Shown: positions 44,703 through 52,810 of the stretch, piece by piece
How the letters are laid out: the number at the start of each line of letters is the position of its first letter
How positions within the stretch are numbered: the stretch's first letter is position 1
Source of the DNA: Mastigocoleus testarum BC008
Lineage (GTDB): Bacteria; Cyanobacteriota; Cyanobacteriia; Cyanobacteriales; Nostocaceae
NCBI RefSeq assembly: GCF_001456025.1
Contig: NZ_LMTZ01000135.1
Span: forward strand, 1 to 54,370
Direction: 5' to 3'
Length of the DNA stretch: 54,370 nucleotides
The notes under the pieces: generated by a model
Database searches by the model: none
The model's input: only the letters and a program-made list of their open reading frames with translations
Told to the model about the DNA's origin: nothing
Made by a program: the position numbers and the translations under genes

Positions 44703-45407
44703 ATGAACAGTGAGTTAAATGAATTAGAGGAAATCCGTCAACGTTATCACCGACGCAGGAAAATTCCAGAATTCTCCCTATATAACCCTTTAAATCCAGA
44801 TCGTTACATGGCATATCAAGATAAAAGGAGTGCATTTATTCGTTGGATTAAATATTCTGGATTAGAACCTGTTAGAAATAAACGAGTTTTGGAAATTGGA
44901 TGTGGTTATGGGGATAATTTACTTCAACTTCTAACCTTGGGTTTCCAACCGGAAAATTTAGTAGGAAACGAACTTCTAGAAGAACGAGCTTTTTATGCAC
45001 AAAGATTGTTACCAGCTGCAACTCAGATTTTAGTTGGGGATGCTTCAGTGCTTAATTTACCAAAGGAATCCTTTGATGTTGTTTTACAGGCAACTGTTTT
45101 TACTTCAATTTTAAATGATAGTTTCCAGCAAAAGTTAGCAAATCACATGTGGTCAATGGTCAGACCGGGAGGAGGTATACTTTGGTTCGATTTTGTGTTT
45201 AATAATCCTAGTAATTCAGATATAAGAGGAGTACCAATTAGCCGCATTCATGAGTTATTTCCCCAAGGGAATATTAAGACATGGAAATTAATATTGGCAC
45301 CACCCATCAGTAGGAGAGTCACAAAAATTCATCCAAATCTCTACATTTTATTTAATTTGATGTATTTTTTGCGTACCCATGTATTGTGTTGGATTCAAAA
45401 GCCTTAA
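44703..45407 (+). CDS. Class I SAM-dependent methyltransferase
   Basis: 234 aa. Motif I VLEIGCGYGDNLLQL in a Rossmann fold, an acidic-strand residue in VGNELLEERAF, motif II FDVVLQATVFTSIL, and a hydrophobic C-terminal segment (LNLYILFNLMYFLRTHVLCW-like; residues about 210-232) that may touch the membrane. Its position between a glycosyltransferase and a sugar transferase suggests methylation of a sugar or of a lipid-linked intermediate. The acceptor is not known. Confidence 0.85.
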   Translation: MNSELNELEEIRQRYHRRRKIPEFSLYNPLNPDRYMAYQDKRSAFIRWIKYSGLEPVRNKRVLEIGCGYGDNLLQLLTLGFQPENLVGNELLEERAFYAQRLLPAATQILVGDASVLNLPKESFDVVLQATVFTSILNDSFQQKLANHMWSMVRPGGGILWFDFVFNNPSNSDIRGVPISRIHELFPQGNIKTWKLILAPPISRRVTKIHPNLYILFNLMYFLRTHVLCWIQKP

Positions 45408-45499
45408 TTTTCAACGAGAACAATAATTGAAACCTATCTCAAATCTCTATAAATCCAAATACTACTAATTAAATTTATCTTCTAATTAGGAGTTCATAA

Positions 45500-46138
45500 A
45501 TGGTCAAGCGTCTATTCGATATTGTTTTTGCTAGCTGCGTGCTACTAATAACTTCTCCATTATTCTTGCTGGGAGCCTTAGTTGTAAATTTAACCTCTCC
45601 AGGACCAGCTTTTTATAAAGCCAAACGGGCTGGATTAGAAGGTAAGGAATTTTATATGTTCAAACTGCGAACAATGCATGTCAACACAGATACTTTAAAC
45701 CGTAAAATTACAGACCCAGAAGACGATCGCATTACTCCTGTGGGCAAATGGTTACGCAAACTTAAGATAGATGAGTTTCCTCAGTTTTGGAATGTACTTA
45801 AGGGAGATATGTCAATTGTTGGTCCCCGTCCCGAAGACTACGATATAGTCCAAAACTATTATACGCCGGAACAAAGACACATACTAAAAGTTCGACCGGG
45901 TATAACTTCACCGGTTGAAGTACGTTGGTATCCTGACTTAACGTATCACGACCGACCCCCTGAGGGTGTATCAATGCAAAAACACTATCTTGAAAAACAT
46001 CTTCCAGTACAGTTGAACGAAGGACTGCGTTATGTAGAACAACAGAACATTTTTCTTGATTTGAAAATAATTATTCAAACTTTTTATTGCATATTAATTC
46101 ACTCTTGGTTCCCAGCTAAAAAGCAGCCACTTTCTTAA
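45500..46138 (+). CDS. Undecaprenyl-phosphate sugar-1-phosphate transferase (short PglC-like)
   Basis: 212 aa monotopic phosphoglycosyl transferase. One N-terminal re-entrant hydrophobic segment (about 6-32, FDIVFASCVLLITSPLFLLG), then PGPAFYKAKRAGLEGKEF, FKLRTMH, IDEFPQFWNVLKGDMSIVG and PRPEDYD. The aspartate-glutamate dyad of the family is in the DEFPQ region. It starts repeat-unit synthesis by moving a sugar phosphate from a UDP-sugar to the lipid carrier. The short form lacks the four N-terminal helices of WbaP/WcaJ and resembles PglC, which uses UDP-diacetylbacillosamine. This fits the dehydratase and aminotransferase in the same cluster. Confidence 0.92.
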   Translation: MVKRLFDIVFASCVLLITSPLFLLGALVVNLTSPGPAFYKAKRAGLEGKEFYMFKLRTMHVNTDTLNRKITDPEDDRITPVGKWLRKLKIDEFPQFWNVLKGDMSIVGPRPEDYDIVQNYYTPEQRHILKVRPGITSPVEVRWYPDLTYHDRPPEGVSMQKHYLEKHLPVQLNEGLRYVEQQNIFLDLKIIIQTFYCILIHSWFPAKKQPLS

Positions 46139-46257
46139 AATTAGTTAGAGTCTAAGGTGAATTTTGTAAAACGATTGGATTTCCTGAGACTCTCTGATTT
46201 AGGAAAATTTGGATATTTCAACGTACTCCTAATTTAATTAGATAGAGAAGGTGTTTA

Positions 46258-46959
46258 ATGTCTGTTTGTGTTATTAGTCAACCACGTTTCTTTCCTGGAA
46301 TCCATTATCTTCATCGAATGATGATGGCAGATATATTTGTTATTTTAGATACCGTTCAATTTAATCCACGCCATGAGGAAAACCGAGCAAAAATAAAGAC
46401 TAGCAAAGGGACACAGTGGCTTACTGTACCGATGCATAAAATTCACAGAGAACAACTGATTATTGATACGCACCTCAACAATAATCAATCCTGGCAGTCT
46501 AAAATAAAAGGAACCCTTAAAACTCTTTACGGTAAAACCCCACATTACAAAACTTACGAGCCCGAGATATTGAATATTTTGGAAAGACCTTATGAAAGGT
46601 TAACTGAATTAGATCGTGCGTCTTGGGGACCTGCATTAAAGCTGCTAGGAATTAACTGTAAATTTGTCCTAGCTTCTGAAATCCCAGTATCAGGTAAGGG
46701 ACCTAAACTATTATTAGATATTTGTAAGTATCTTGGTTCAGACACATACCTTTCTGGTGGATTTGGCAAAAAGTATCTCAATGTGGAAGAATTTCTAACC
46801 CAAGGAGTTGAAGTTAGATTTCACGAATATGAATATCCGATTTATAAACAACCCTATGGCGATTTTGTAACATTTCTTAGCTATCTCGATATGCTCTTCA
46901 ACGTTGGTTTAGAGCCAGAAAAAGTAATGGCTGGCGGTAAAATTACTTCACTGAGTTAA
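46258..46959 (+). CDS. WbqC-family protein
   Basis: 233 aa. The start VISQPRFFPGIHYLHRMM, DIFVILDTVQFNPRHEENR and WLTVPMHKIHREQLI are the WbqC signature. The family occurs in O-antigen and exopolysaccharide gene clusters. Its biochemical role is not established with certainty; it may act in attaching an amino acid or acyl group to an amino sugar. The gene lies 120 bp after the sugar transferase and 58 bp before the PIG-L deacetylase, so it is likely part of the amino-sugar module. There is no membrane helix. Confidence 0.88.
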   Translation: MSVCVISQPRFFPGIHYLHRMMMADIFVILDTVQFNPRHEENRAKIKTSKGTQWLTVPMHKIHREQLIIDTHLNNNQSWQSKIKGTLKTLYGKTPHYKTYEPEILNILERPYERLTELDRASWGPALKLLGINCKFVLASEIPVSGKGPKLLLDICKYLGSDTYLSGGFGKKYLNVEEFLTQGVEVRFHEYEYPIYKQPYGDFVTFLSYLDMLFNVGLEPEKVMAGGKITSLS

Positions 46960-47016
46960 TTGGATTTTACTACTCAAAAAGCGAAAAAAGTAAATATTTA
47001 GACGAGATATTCAAAA

Positions 47017-47694
47017 ATGTCAAAACAGATTTTAGTTATTGCTGCACACCCAGATGATGAAATCTTGGGTATAGGAGGTACCATTGCTCGACACATTAGC
47101 CAAGGCGACCAAATTGTAATCGCATTCATTGCTGACAGTGGTACTGCGCGTTACAAAAATGACACGATAGATTTTGTCAAAGGCTGTGCGATTAAAGCTA
47201 TCAATCAAATCGGAATTGCCGAAACAAATATAAAATTTGCAGGCTTCGCCGATCAGGTGCTAGACACTTTACCCATTCTTAAAATTACACAATGGATCGA
47301 ACGAGTAGTACAAGAGGTTAAGCCACAAATTATATATACCCATCATCGGGGGGATATTAACAAAGATCATCAAATTGTTCATGAAGCAACTTTAACTGCT
47401 GCTCGTCCCTATAGTACATCCTTTATTGAACGTATTCTTTGCTACGAAACACCATCAGCAACTGAGTGGGCTGGACCGTATCTTGAAAACAACTTTATCC
47501 CCAATGTTTATATGGATATTACAGCTTATCTGGAAAATAAATTAATTGCTATGTCAGCATATACGACTGAGCTACGCCCCTTTCCCCATCCTCGTTCCTT
47601 AGAGTCTCTACGTATCCGTGCAAGTTACTGGGGTAGCATTATTGGTGTTGCAGCAGCAGAACCATTTATGCTGGTGCGTGAAATTCAACGATAG
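47017..47694 (+). CDS. PIG-L (GlcNAc-PI-type) family deacetylase
   Basis: 225 aa zinc-dependent N-acetyl hydrolase. The metal/catalytic motif AHPDDE (10-15) lies at the N-terminus, with a later HHRGDINKDHQIVHEA providing the His ligands. Relatives deacetylate GlcNAc-PI, mycothiol precursors or lipid-linked sugars. Within this cluster it may deacetylate an N-acetyl sugar in the repeat unit or a precursor, exposing an amine for modification by neighbouring enzymes. This is inference from the order WbqC, PIG-L, aminotransferase. Confidence 0.9.
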   Translation: MSKQILVIAAHPDDEILGIGGTIARHISQGDQIVIAFIADSGTARYKNDTIDFVKGCAIKAINQIGIAETNIKFAGFADQVLDTLPILKITQWIERVVQEVKPQIIYTHHRGDINKDHQIVHEATLTAARPYSTSFIERILCYETPSATEWAGPYLENNFIPNVYMDITAYLENKLIAMSAYTTELRPFPHPRSLESLRIRASYWGSIIGVAAAEPFMLVREIQR

Positions 47695-47806
47695 GCAAGT
47701 GTATAAAACTTAGATAATGAAACAAAAAAAGTTTATAGAATCTACTAGCAAATAGTATCACCAAAAAATAAAAAATTGTAAATCGTTAGTGGAGTATATA
47801 TTTTAA

Positions 47807-48958
47807 ATGAATAAATTTATACCATTTGCTCTCCCTGATATCGGAGAAGAAGAAATTAGGGAAGTAGTTGATTCTTTGTCTTCTGGCTGGCTTACCACCG
47901 GTCCCAAAACCAAACGCTTCGAAAAGGAATTTAGCGAATTTCTCGGTCAAGATATAGAAACGATTGCCGTCAATTCTGCAACATCAGGATTGCATTTAGC
48001 TTTAGAAGCATTAGGAATTGGTCCCGGAGATGAGGTAATTACCACTACTCATACTTTCACCGCTACTGCAGAGGTAGTTCGCTATCTTGGCGCAGATCCA
48101 GTTTTTGTAGATATAAATTTAGCTACTTTCAATATAGATACTACTAAAATCGAGGCAGCTATTACCCCTCGCACCAAAGCAATTGTCCCGGTACATTTTG
48201 GTGGACTTGCCTGCGATATGCAGGCTATCTTAGAAGTAGCTCAGAAGTATAATTTAAAGGTAGTTGAAGATGCTGCCCATGCTATTCCTACAACTTATCA
48301 GGGCCAATTAATTGGGAACCTTAGTAGCGATGCAACTGTCTATAGTTTTTATGCCACTAAGACTGTTGCTACTGGCGAAGGTGGGATGATCGTTACCCGT
48401 CATCCGGAAGTTGCTAAACGAGCAAGAATTATGCGACTGCACGGAATTAACCGAGATGCCTTCGACCGCTATACTTCTACTAAGCCATCTTGGCACTATG
48501 AAGTGGTTGCACCAGGTTTTAAATATAACATGACCGATATCGCTGCTTCCCTGGGAATTCATCAATTGAAAAAAGCTTGGTTGCTCCAGAAAAAACGGGC
48601 TGCGATCGCTAACAGATATGACGCAGAACTAAAAGGTTTACCTTTACACTTACCAGCAAAAGTAGTCAACGATGATATTCAATCATGGCATCTCTATGTA
48701 ATTCGTTTAGATGACTCAGCAAAAGTGAGCCGTAACACATTTATTGAGCAACTAGCAGCTAAAGGAGTTGGTTGTAGTGTCCATTACATCCCCTTACACT
48801 TGCATCCCTACTGGCGTGACACTTATAAACTACGCTCAGAAGATTTTCCTTGCGCCTCCTATGCCTACGAACGTATAGTGAGTCTACCGATTTATACAAA
48901 AATGACCCCAGCAGAGCAAACTCGTGTAATTGAGGCGGTGAAAAAAACTTTAACTTAA
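47807..48958 (+). CDS. DegT/DnrJ/EryC1/StrS aminotransferase (sugar aminotransferase, PglE-like)
   Basis: 383 aa PLP enzyme. K185 in FYATKTVATGEGG forms the internal aldimine; D155 in VEDAAHA binds the pyridine nitrogen. The start IPFALPDIGEEEIREVVDSL and SGWLTTGPKTKRFE are the family's N-terminal signature. It adds an amino group to C4 (or C3) of a keto sugar nucleotide made by the dehydratase encoded at 38206. No acetyltransferase of the PglD type is seen in the cluster, so the amine may stay free or be modified by WbqC or another enzyme. Genes upstream run in the same direction. Confidence 0.92.
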   Translation: MNKFIPFALPDIGEEEIREVVDSLSSGWLTTGPKTKRFEKEFSEFLGQDIETIAVNSATSGLHLALEALGIGPGDEVITTTHTFTATAEVVRYLGADPVFVDINLATFNIDTTKIEAAITPRTKAIVPVHFGGLACDMQAILEVAQKYNLKVVEDAAHAIPTTYQGQLIGNLSSDATVYSFYATKTVATGEGGMIVTRHPEVAKRARIMRLHGINRDAFDRYTSTKPSWHYEVVAPGFKYNMTDIAASLGIHQLKKAWLLQKKRAAIANRYDAELKGLPLHLPAKVVNDDIQSWHLYVIRLDDSAKVSRNTFIEQLAAKGVGCSVHYIPLHLHPYWRDTYKLRSEDFPCASYAYERIVSLPIYTKMTPAEQTRVIEAVKKTLT

Positions 48959-49422
48959 TTTTTCTAACCTAATTTTTTTAACTTGACTTTGTCCTGAAGC
49001 TTGCGCAGAAATCCGGGTACCTAGCTTCAATAGGAAAGCGGAATAAATAAGCTTTCAAATAAATTTTATCGGTAACTTGATTTTTGCACGATGCTTCAAG
49101 GCAAAAAATATTAATCAATAAGTGATTTAGAACTTTTTTGGCAAATTTACTAACAAGAAAAACACGCATGTAGGATTCAGGTCAAAAATCTACTTAAGCA
49201 AATAAGTCGAGAATTCTTAAACGCAAAAATTCAAAATTTTTACATTTTTGAGTAAATTGCCAAGTTACTTGTATGCCTAAACAGTAAAAATCTTATTTTT
49301 GAGGCTGTATAAGCATACAAATTAATTTTGTAGATATTTCGCAGGAAATTCTACTTATATATAAGATCCTTATGCTTTCGCTCGAGAATGCCATAAAGTT
49401 ATAAACGAAAATTAATTTAATT
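48959..49422. other. Gap before the wzc-like gene, with a leader hairpin
   Basis: 464 bp, no trusted gene. At 49330-49354 gtagatatttc and gaaattctac form a stem with a one-nt bulge and a 4-nt loop, about 70 nt before the ATG at 49423. It may be part of the leader. The rest is AT-rich. A minus-strand frame of 63 codons (48978-49169) is not supported. Confidence 0.4.
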
Positions 49423-51534
49423 ATGGAATCTTCTTCTAAATCTTATATTACACTCGACCGATACTGGCAATTCCTGAGGCAGCGCTGGATAAGTGGTTTA
49501 GGAGTATTTACTATAGTATTCTTGTTTATAACTCTGGCTGCTTCTTTGACAAAACCTTTGTATAAAGCCGAAGGTAAGTTACTCTTAAAAAAAACAAACG
49601 CGATATCTTCTCTCACAGGAGTGGGAACGCAAATTGGTAAATTAGAAACATTACAAGGTAAAGATACAAGTCCTTTAAATACGGAAGCAGAAGTTATCCG
49701 TTCAGTCTCTATTGTTCAGAAAACTATAAATCAACTCGGCTTAAAAGACAATAAAGGTAAATCCCTGACCATCGATGGATTTATCAAAAACTTGAGTGTA
49801 AAAGCTATTGAGGGTTCCGATATTCTTGCAGTTAGTTACCGAGATCCAGAGCCTGTGAGAGCCGCAGTGGTTGTGAATAAGCTAATGGATGTTTACTTGG
49901 AACATTATGAATCATTGCATAAGAAAGAAATTTCTGTAGCTCGCCAGTTTTTAGAAAAGCAATTACCAAAAGCTGAAACGTTTCTTCAAAAAGCAGAAGC
50001 TAATTTAGCTATTTTTAGAGAAAAAAATAATATTGTTTCTTTGCAAGATGAGAAACAAGAAGCAGTGAGAAAAATTACAGAACTGCAAAGTAAAATTGGT
50101 GATATAAAGGGTAAGATTGTAAATAATCGTTCCCAAGCTGAACTAATTAGCAAACAATTGGGTATGGACCCTCAGCAAGCATTAGCAATAACTTCTGTAA
50201 GCCAGTCTGCGGGCATTCAAGATACTCTTAAAGAGATTCAGCAGCTTGAGGCTCAATTAGCAGATAAGCAGATTACTTTTCAAGATAACCATCCTGAAGT
50301 TATTTATTTGCAAGGTAAACTAAGCTCCTTAAAAAATATACTACAGGGGCGGATTCAGAAGCTTTCAAATAGTCCGCAAATCCAAATAAATAGTAGTTTG
50401 CAACCGGGACAGATCAAACAACAACTAACCGCTAAACTGATAGAACTAGAGTCTACTCGCCTTGGTTTGGTTAGCGAATTAGCTTATTCATCAAATTATG
50501 AGGCTAATTACCAACAACGACTCCGCAGTATTCCTAGATTAGAGGAGAAACAACGCCAGTTAGAAGGTAAAGTACAAGCAGCTCGGTCTACTTATTCATT
50601 ATTGCTACAAAAATTACAAGAGAGTCGAATTGCAGAAAATCAGATAGTAGGTAATGCAAGCAAGATATCAGAAGCTCAAATCCCTCGTTCGCCTGTTTTA
50701 TCTCCTAAGTTTTACTACTTAGCTGGAGCCTTTGTATCTGTTCTAGTTGCGTTAGCGGCTATGTATATTTTCGAAGTAAGAGATAAAACTATCAAAACCT
50801 TAGATGAAGCAAAGGAATTAATGGGATTAACTCTATTGGGGGTTATTCCTTCGTTTAGCAAGCCTAAAAAAATTATTCGCGCTCGTAAAGAATCAGAATC
50901 ATTCACCTCAAGACTTATTCTTAGGGATATTCCTCATTCCCCGATTAGTGAAGCTTACCGAATGTTGCGGGCAAATTTAAGCTTCATAATTGCAGATAAA
51001 AAATTAAAAGTAATTGCGATTACTAGCTCTGTAAGTGGAGAAGGTAAGTCGACTGTAGCAGCAAATTTAGCTTTAACAATGGCACAAATGGGAACTAAAG
51101 TATTGCTGATAGATGGAAATCTACGCAGTCCATGTCAACATAAAATCTGGGATTTAGACAATAATGAGGGGCTAAGTAACATAATTCTCGAAGATTCTGA
51201 CATCGCTCAAGTAATTACAAAAGTCGCAGATAATTTAAATGTACTCACATCTGGAACTGTACCATCTAATTCAGCCTCTTTACTTGATTCCAAGCGTATG
51301 ACTGCTTTGATTAAAAGTTTTAATGATGGATATGAATTTGTAATTATTGATGCTCCTGCACTAACGGTTGGTGCTGATGCTGCTATCTTGGGTCAGATGG
51401 TTGACGGGGTATTAATCTTGGTACGACCTGGAGTTGTTAATTCTGTGAACGCAAATATTACTCGAGAACTTTTGCAGCAATCCGGTCAAAATGCGATCGG
51501 ACAAATAGTTAATGGAGTGGTTCCTCAAAATTAA
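49423..51534 (+). CDS. Wzc-like polysaccharide co-polymerase/BY-kinase, with altered motifs
   Basis: 703 aa. N-terminal Wzz domain with membrane helix 1 (about 24-44), a long coiled coil (about 175-400), helix 2 (about 425-446), then a cytoplasmic CpsD-type ATPase domain: Walker A SSVSGEGKST with K542 and Walker B FVIIDAP. In BY-kinases the A' motif is usually DxDxR; here D564-G-N566-L-R, so the second Asp is Asn. The C-terminal Tyr cluster used for autophosphorylation is missing: the protein ends VNGVVPQN with no Tyr in the last 30 residues. It probably controls chain length and export together with the upstream Wzx/Wzy, but kinase activity is doubtful. Confidence 0.9.
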   Translation: MESSSKSYITLDRYWQFLRQRWISGLGVFTIVFLFITLAASLTKPLYKAEGKLLLKKTNAISSLTGVGTQIGKLETLQGKDTSPLNTEAEVIRSVSIVQKTINQLGLKDNKGKSLTIDGFIKNLSVKAIEGSDILAVSYRDPEPVRAAVVVNKLMDVYLEHYESLHKKEISVARQFLEKQLPKAETFLQKAEANLAIFREKNNIVSLQDEKQEAVRKITELQSKIGDIKGKIVNNRSQAELISKQLGMDPQQALAITSVSQSAGIQDTLKEIQQLEAQLADKQITFQDNHPEVIYLQGKLSSLKNILQGRIQKLSNSPQIQINSSLQPGQIKQQLTAKLIELESTRLGLVSELAYSSNYEANYQQRLRSIPRLEEKQRQLEGKVQAARSTYSLLLQKLQESRIAENQIVGNASKISEAQIPRSPVLSPKFYYLAGAFVSVLVALAAMYIFEVRDKTIKTLDEAKELMGLTLLGVIPSFSKPKKIIRARKESESFTSRLILRDIPHSPISEAYRMLRANLSFIIADKKLKVIAITSSVSGEGKSTVAANLALTMAQMGTKVLLIDGNLRSPCQHKIWDLDNNEGLSNIILEDSDIAQVITKVADNLNVLTSGTVPSNSASLLDSKRMTALIKSFNDGYEFVIIDAPALTVGADAAILGQMVDGVLILVRPGVVNSVNANITRELLQQSGQNAIGQIVNGVVPQN

Positions 51535-51594
51535 CTTAACATCTGTTAATTAACCTTCTTCCAGTAAACTAAATGTGTAATAGTTTTTGGTGCA

Positions 51595-51640
51595 GAGACG
51601 TAATATCGGTTGGTAAACGATATATAAGAACTTACGTCTC
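51595..51640. terminator. Inverted repeat between convergent wzc-like and MerR genes, possible bidirectional terminator
   Basis: gagacgtaa (51595-51603) and ttacgtctc (51632-51640) are perfect 9-bp arms with a 28-nt spacer that carries ttggtaaacgatatata. It sits 61 bp after the wzc-like stop and 20 bp before the MerR gene's stop, in the tail-to-tail gap. The right side is followed by cacattttta. The arms share the gagacgt core of the 2189 palindrome. Confidence 0.45.
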
Positions 51641-51659
51641 CACATTTTTATGTAAATGT

Positions 51660-52484
51660 CTAGATTTTCTCCACAGGAATCTGAACCTCTGTTACATACT
51701 GTGATTCATCCCCACCTTGTTCGTACTGCAAATAAATTTCTCGGGTAGAACCAATGATTCGATATCCATTTTTTTCTACCCATTCGAGTAAAATATTGTA
51801 TGCTTGTCCTAAACTAGCGAATGACCCTTGATGTACTGTACAAGCCATATCTTCAACCCCCGGTAATTCATAAACTAAAACTTTTTCATTACTGGGAATT
51901 TTTTCGTATATTGGTACAGCAGCTTCAACAGGAATATAGCGATCGCGCAATTTAGTATCGTGATAGATAGAAATACCATTTCCAGACTGTTTTAGATTGT
52001 GACGAGATACATAAGCGTATGCTTCACCAAATAGACGTTCAAATATTGGTCCACAATCTTGATAATTGGGAATAACTCCAACCGTTACAGCCACAAGTTG
52101 AGATTCCACGGGCTTAAGAATAACTTCATAGTTTGGCATTTTTTTCTCCTGTTCGATTTCACTTAACCGCATCTCTACCCGCGCTAACCGAACTTGGTCT
52201 TCTAACAATCGCTGCTGAATTTCGAGATGTTTAATACGTAACATTCCTCTAATTTCTTCAGCAGGAATATTTTCATCTAGTAATTTAGCTATTTGTTCTA
52301 GAGAAAATCCCAATTCCTTAAAGACCAGGATTCGGTTAAGACGGGGTAATTGAATTGCTGAGTAATAGCGATAACCGGTAAAGCTGTCCACTTTTATCGG
52401 TTTGAGTAAACCCATGCGGTCATAGAGACGTAACGCCTTTGGCGAAACACGACTAAGCTGAGCAAAGTCACTAATTCTAAGCAT
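51660..52484 (-). CDS. MerR-family regulator with GyrI-like effector domain
   Basis: 274 aa. N-terminal winged HTH (1-70: RISDFAQLSRVSPKALRLYD, then YRYYSAIQLPRLNRILVFKELGFSL), a coiled-coil dimerisation helix (about 72-115), and a GyrI/BmrR-type ligand-binding domain (about 118-274; YEVILKPVESQLVAVTVG). BmrR-like proteins bind cationic drugs and switch on efflux genes by untwisting a long promoter spacer. The ligand here is not known, and no transporter gene adjoins it. It may regulate its own promoter in the gap 52485-52810. Confidence 0.9.
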   Translation of the reverse strand: MLRISDFAQLSRVSPKALRLYDRMGLLKPIKVDSFTGYRYYSAIQLPRLNRILVFKELGFSLEQIAKLLDENIPAEEIRGMLRIKHLEIQQRLLEDQVRLARVEMRLSEIEQEKKMPNYEVILKPVESQLVAVTVGVIPNYQDCGPIFERLFGEAYAYVSRHNLKQSGNGISIYHDTKLRDRYIPVEAAVPIYEKIPSNEKVLVYELPGVEDMACTVHQGSFASLGQAYNILLEWVEKNGYRIIGSTREIYLQYEQGGDESQYVTEVQIPVEKI

Positions 52485-52810
52485 GGGAAAACCTCAAATC
52501 GCTTCTATTTAATCGAACACTTTACCCTAAGGACAAAGTCAAGCCCTAGATCGCACCCTTTAAGAATGAGAGGGAGAGGGGAGGGGAAGAAGTGTGAGAG
52601 GTGTAGGGAAAATTCTGATACAGGAGTATAATTTATGTCTCATGATTTTTTGGTACTGTATTAAGTAGCAGTTTGACAAACAAATATATCGGGTAGGGGA
52701 AAAGAAGGTTTTAAAAACTCATGTTTTCTAGATCACTCTTACTTTTTATATGTAAGTGTAGAATCTGATGCTGATATTTAATTTATGAATTCTAGATTAT
52801 TTGCCCAATC
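52485..52810. other. Divergent promoter region with a purine-rich interspersed tract
   Basis: 326 bp between the divergent MerR and kinase-like genes. 52556-52612 is a purine-rich tract (aagaatgagagggagagg, then gtgtgagaggtgtaggga) resembling the reverse complement of 23978-24022, so a dispersed repeat. MerR-type operators with inverted halves around a long spacer were looked for but none stood out. Confidence 0.45.

Noticed and set aside
48978..49169. 63-codon minus-strand frame in the gap before the wzc-like gene
   Set aside because: A plausible-looking composition, but no ribosome binding site, no family likeness and opposite orientation to the operon. Conservation could rescue it.
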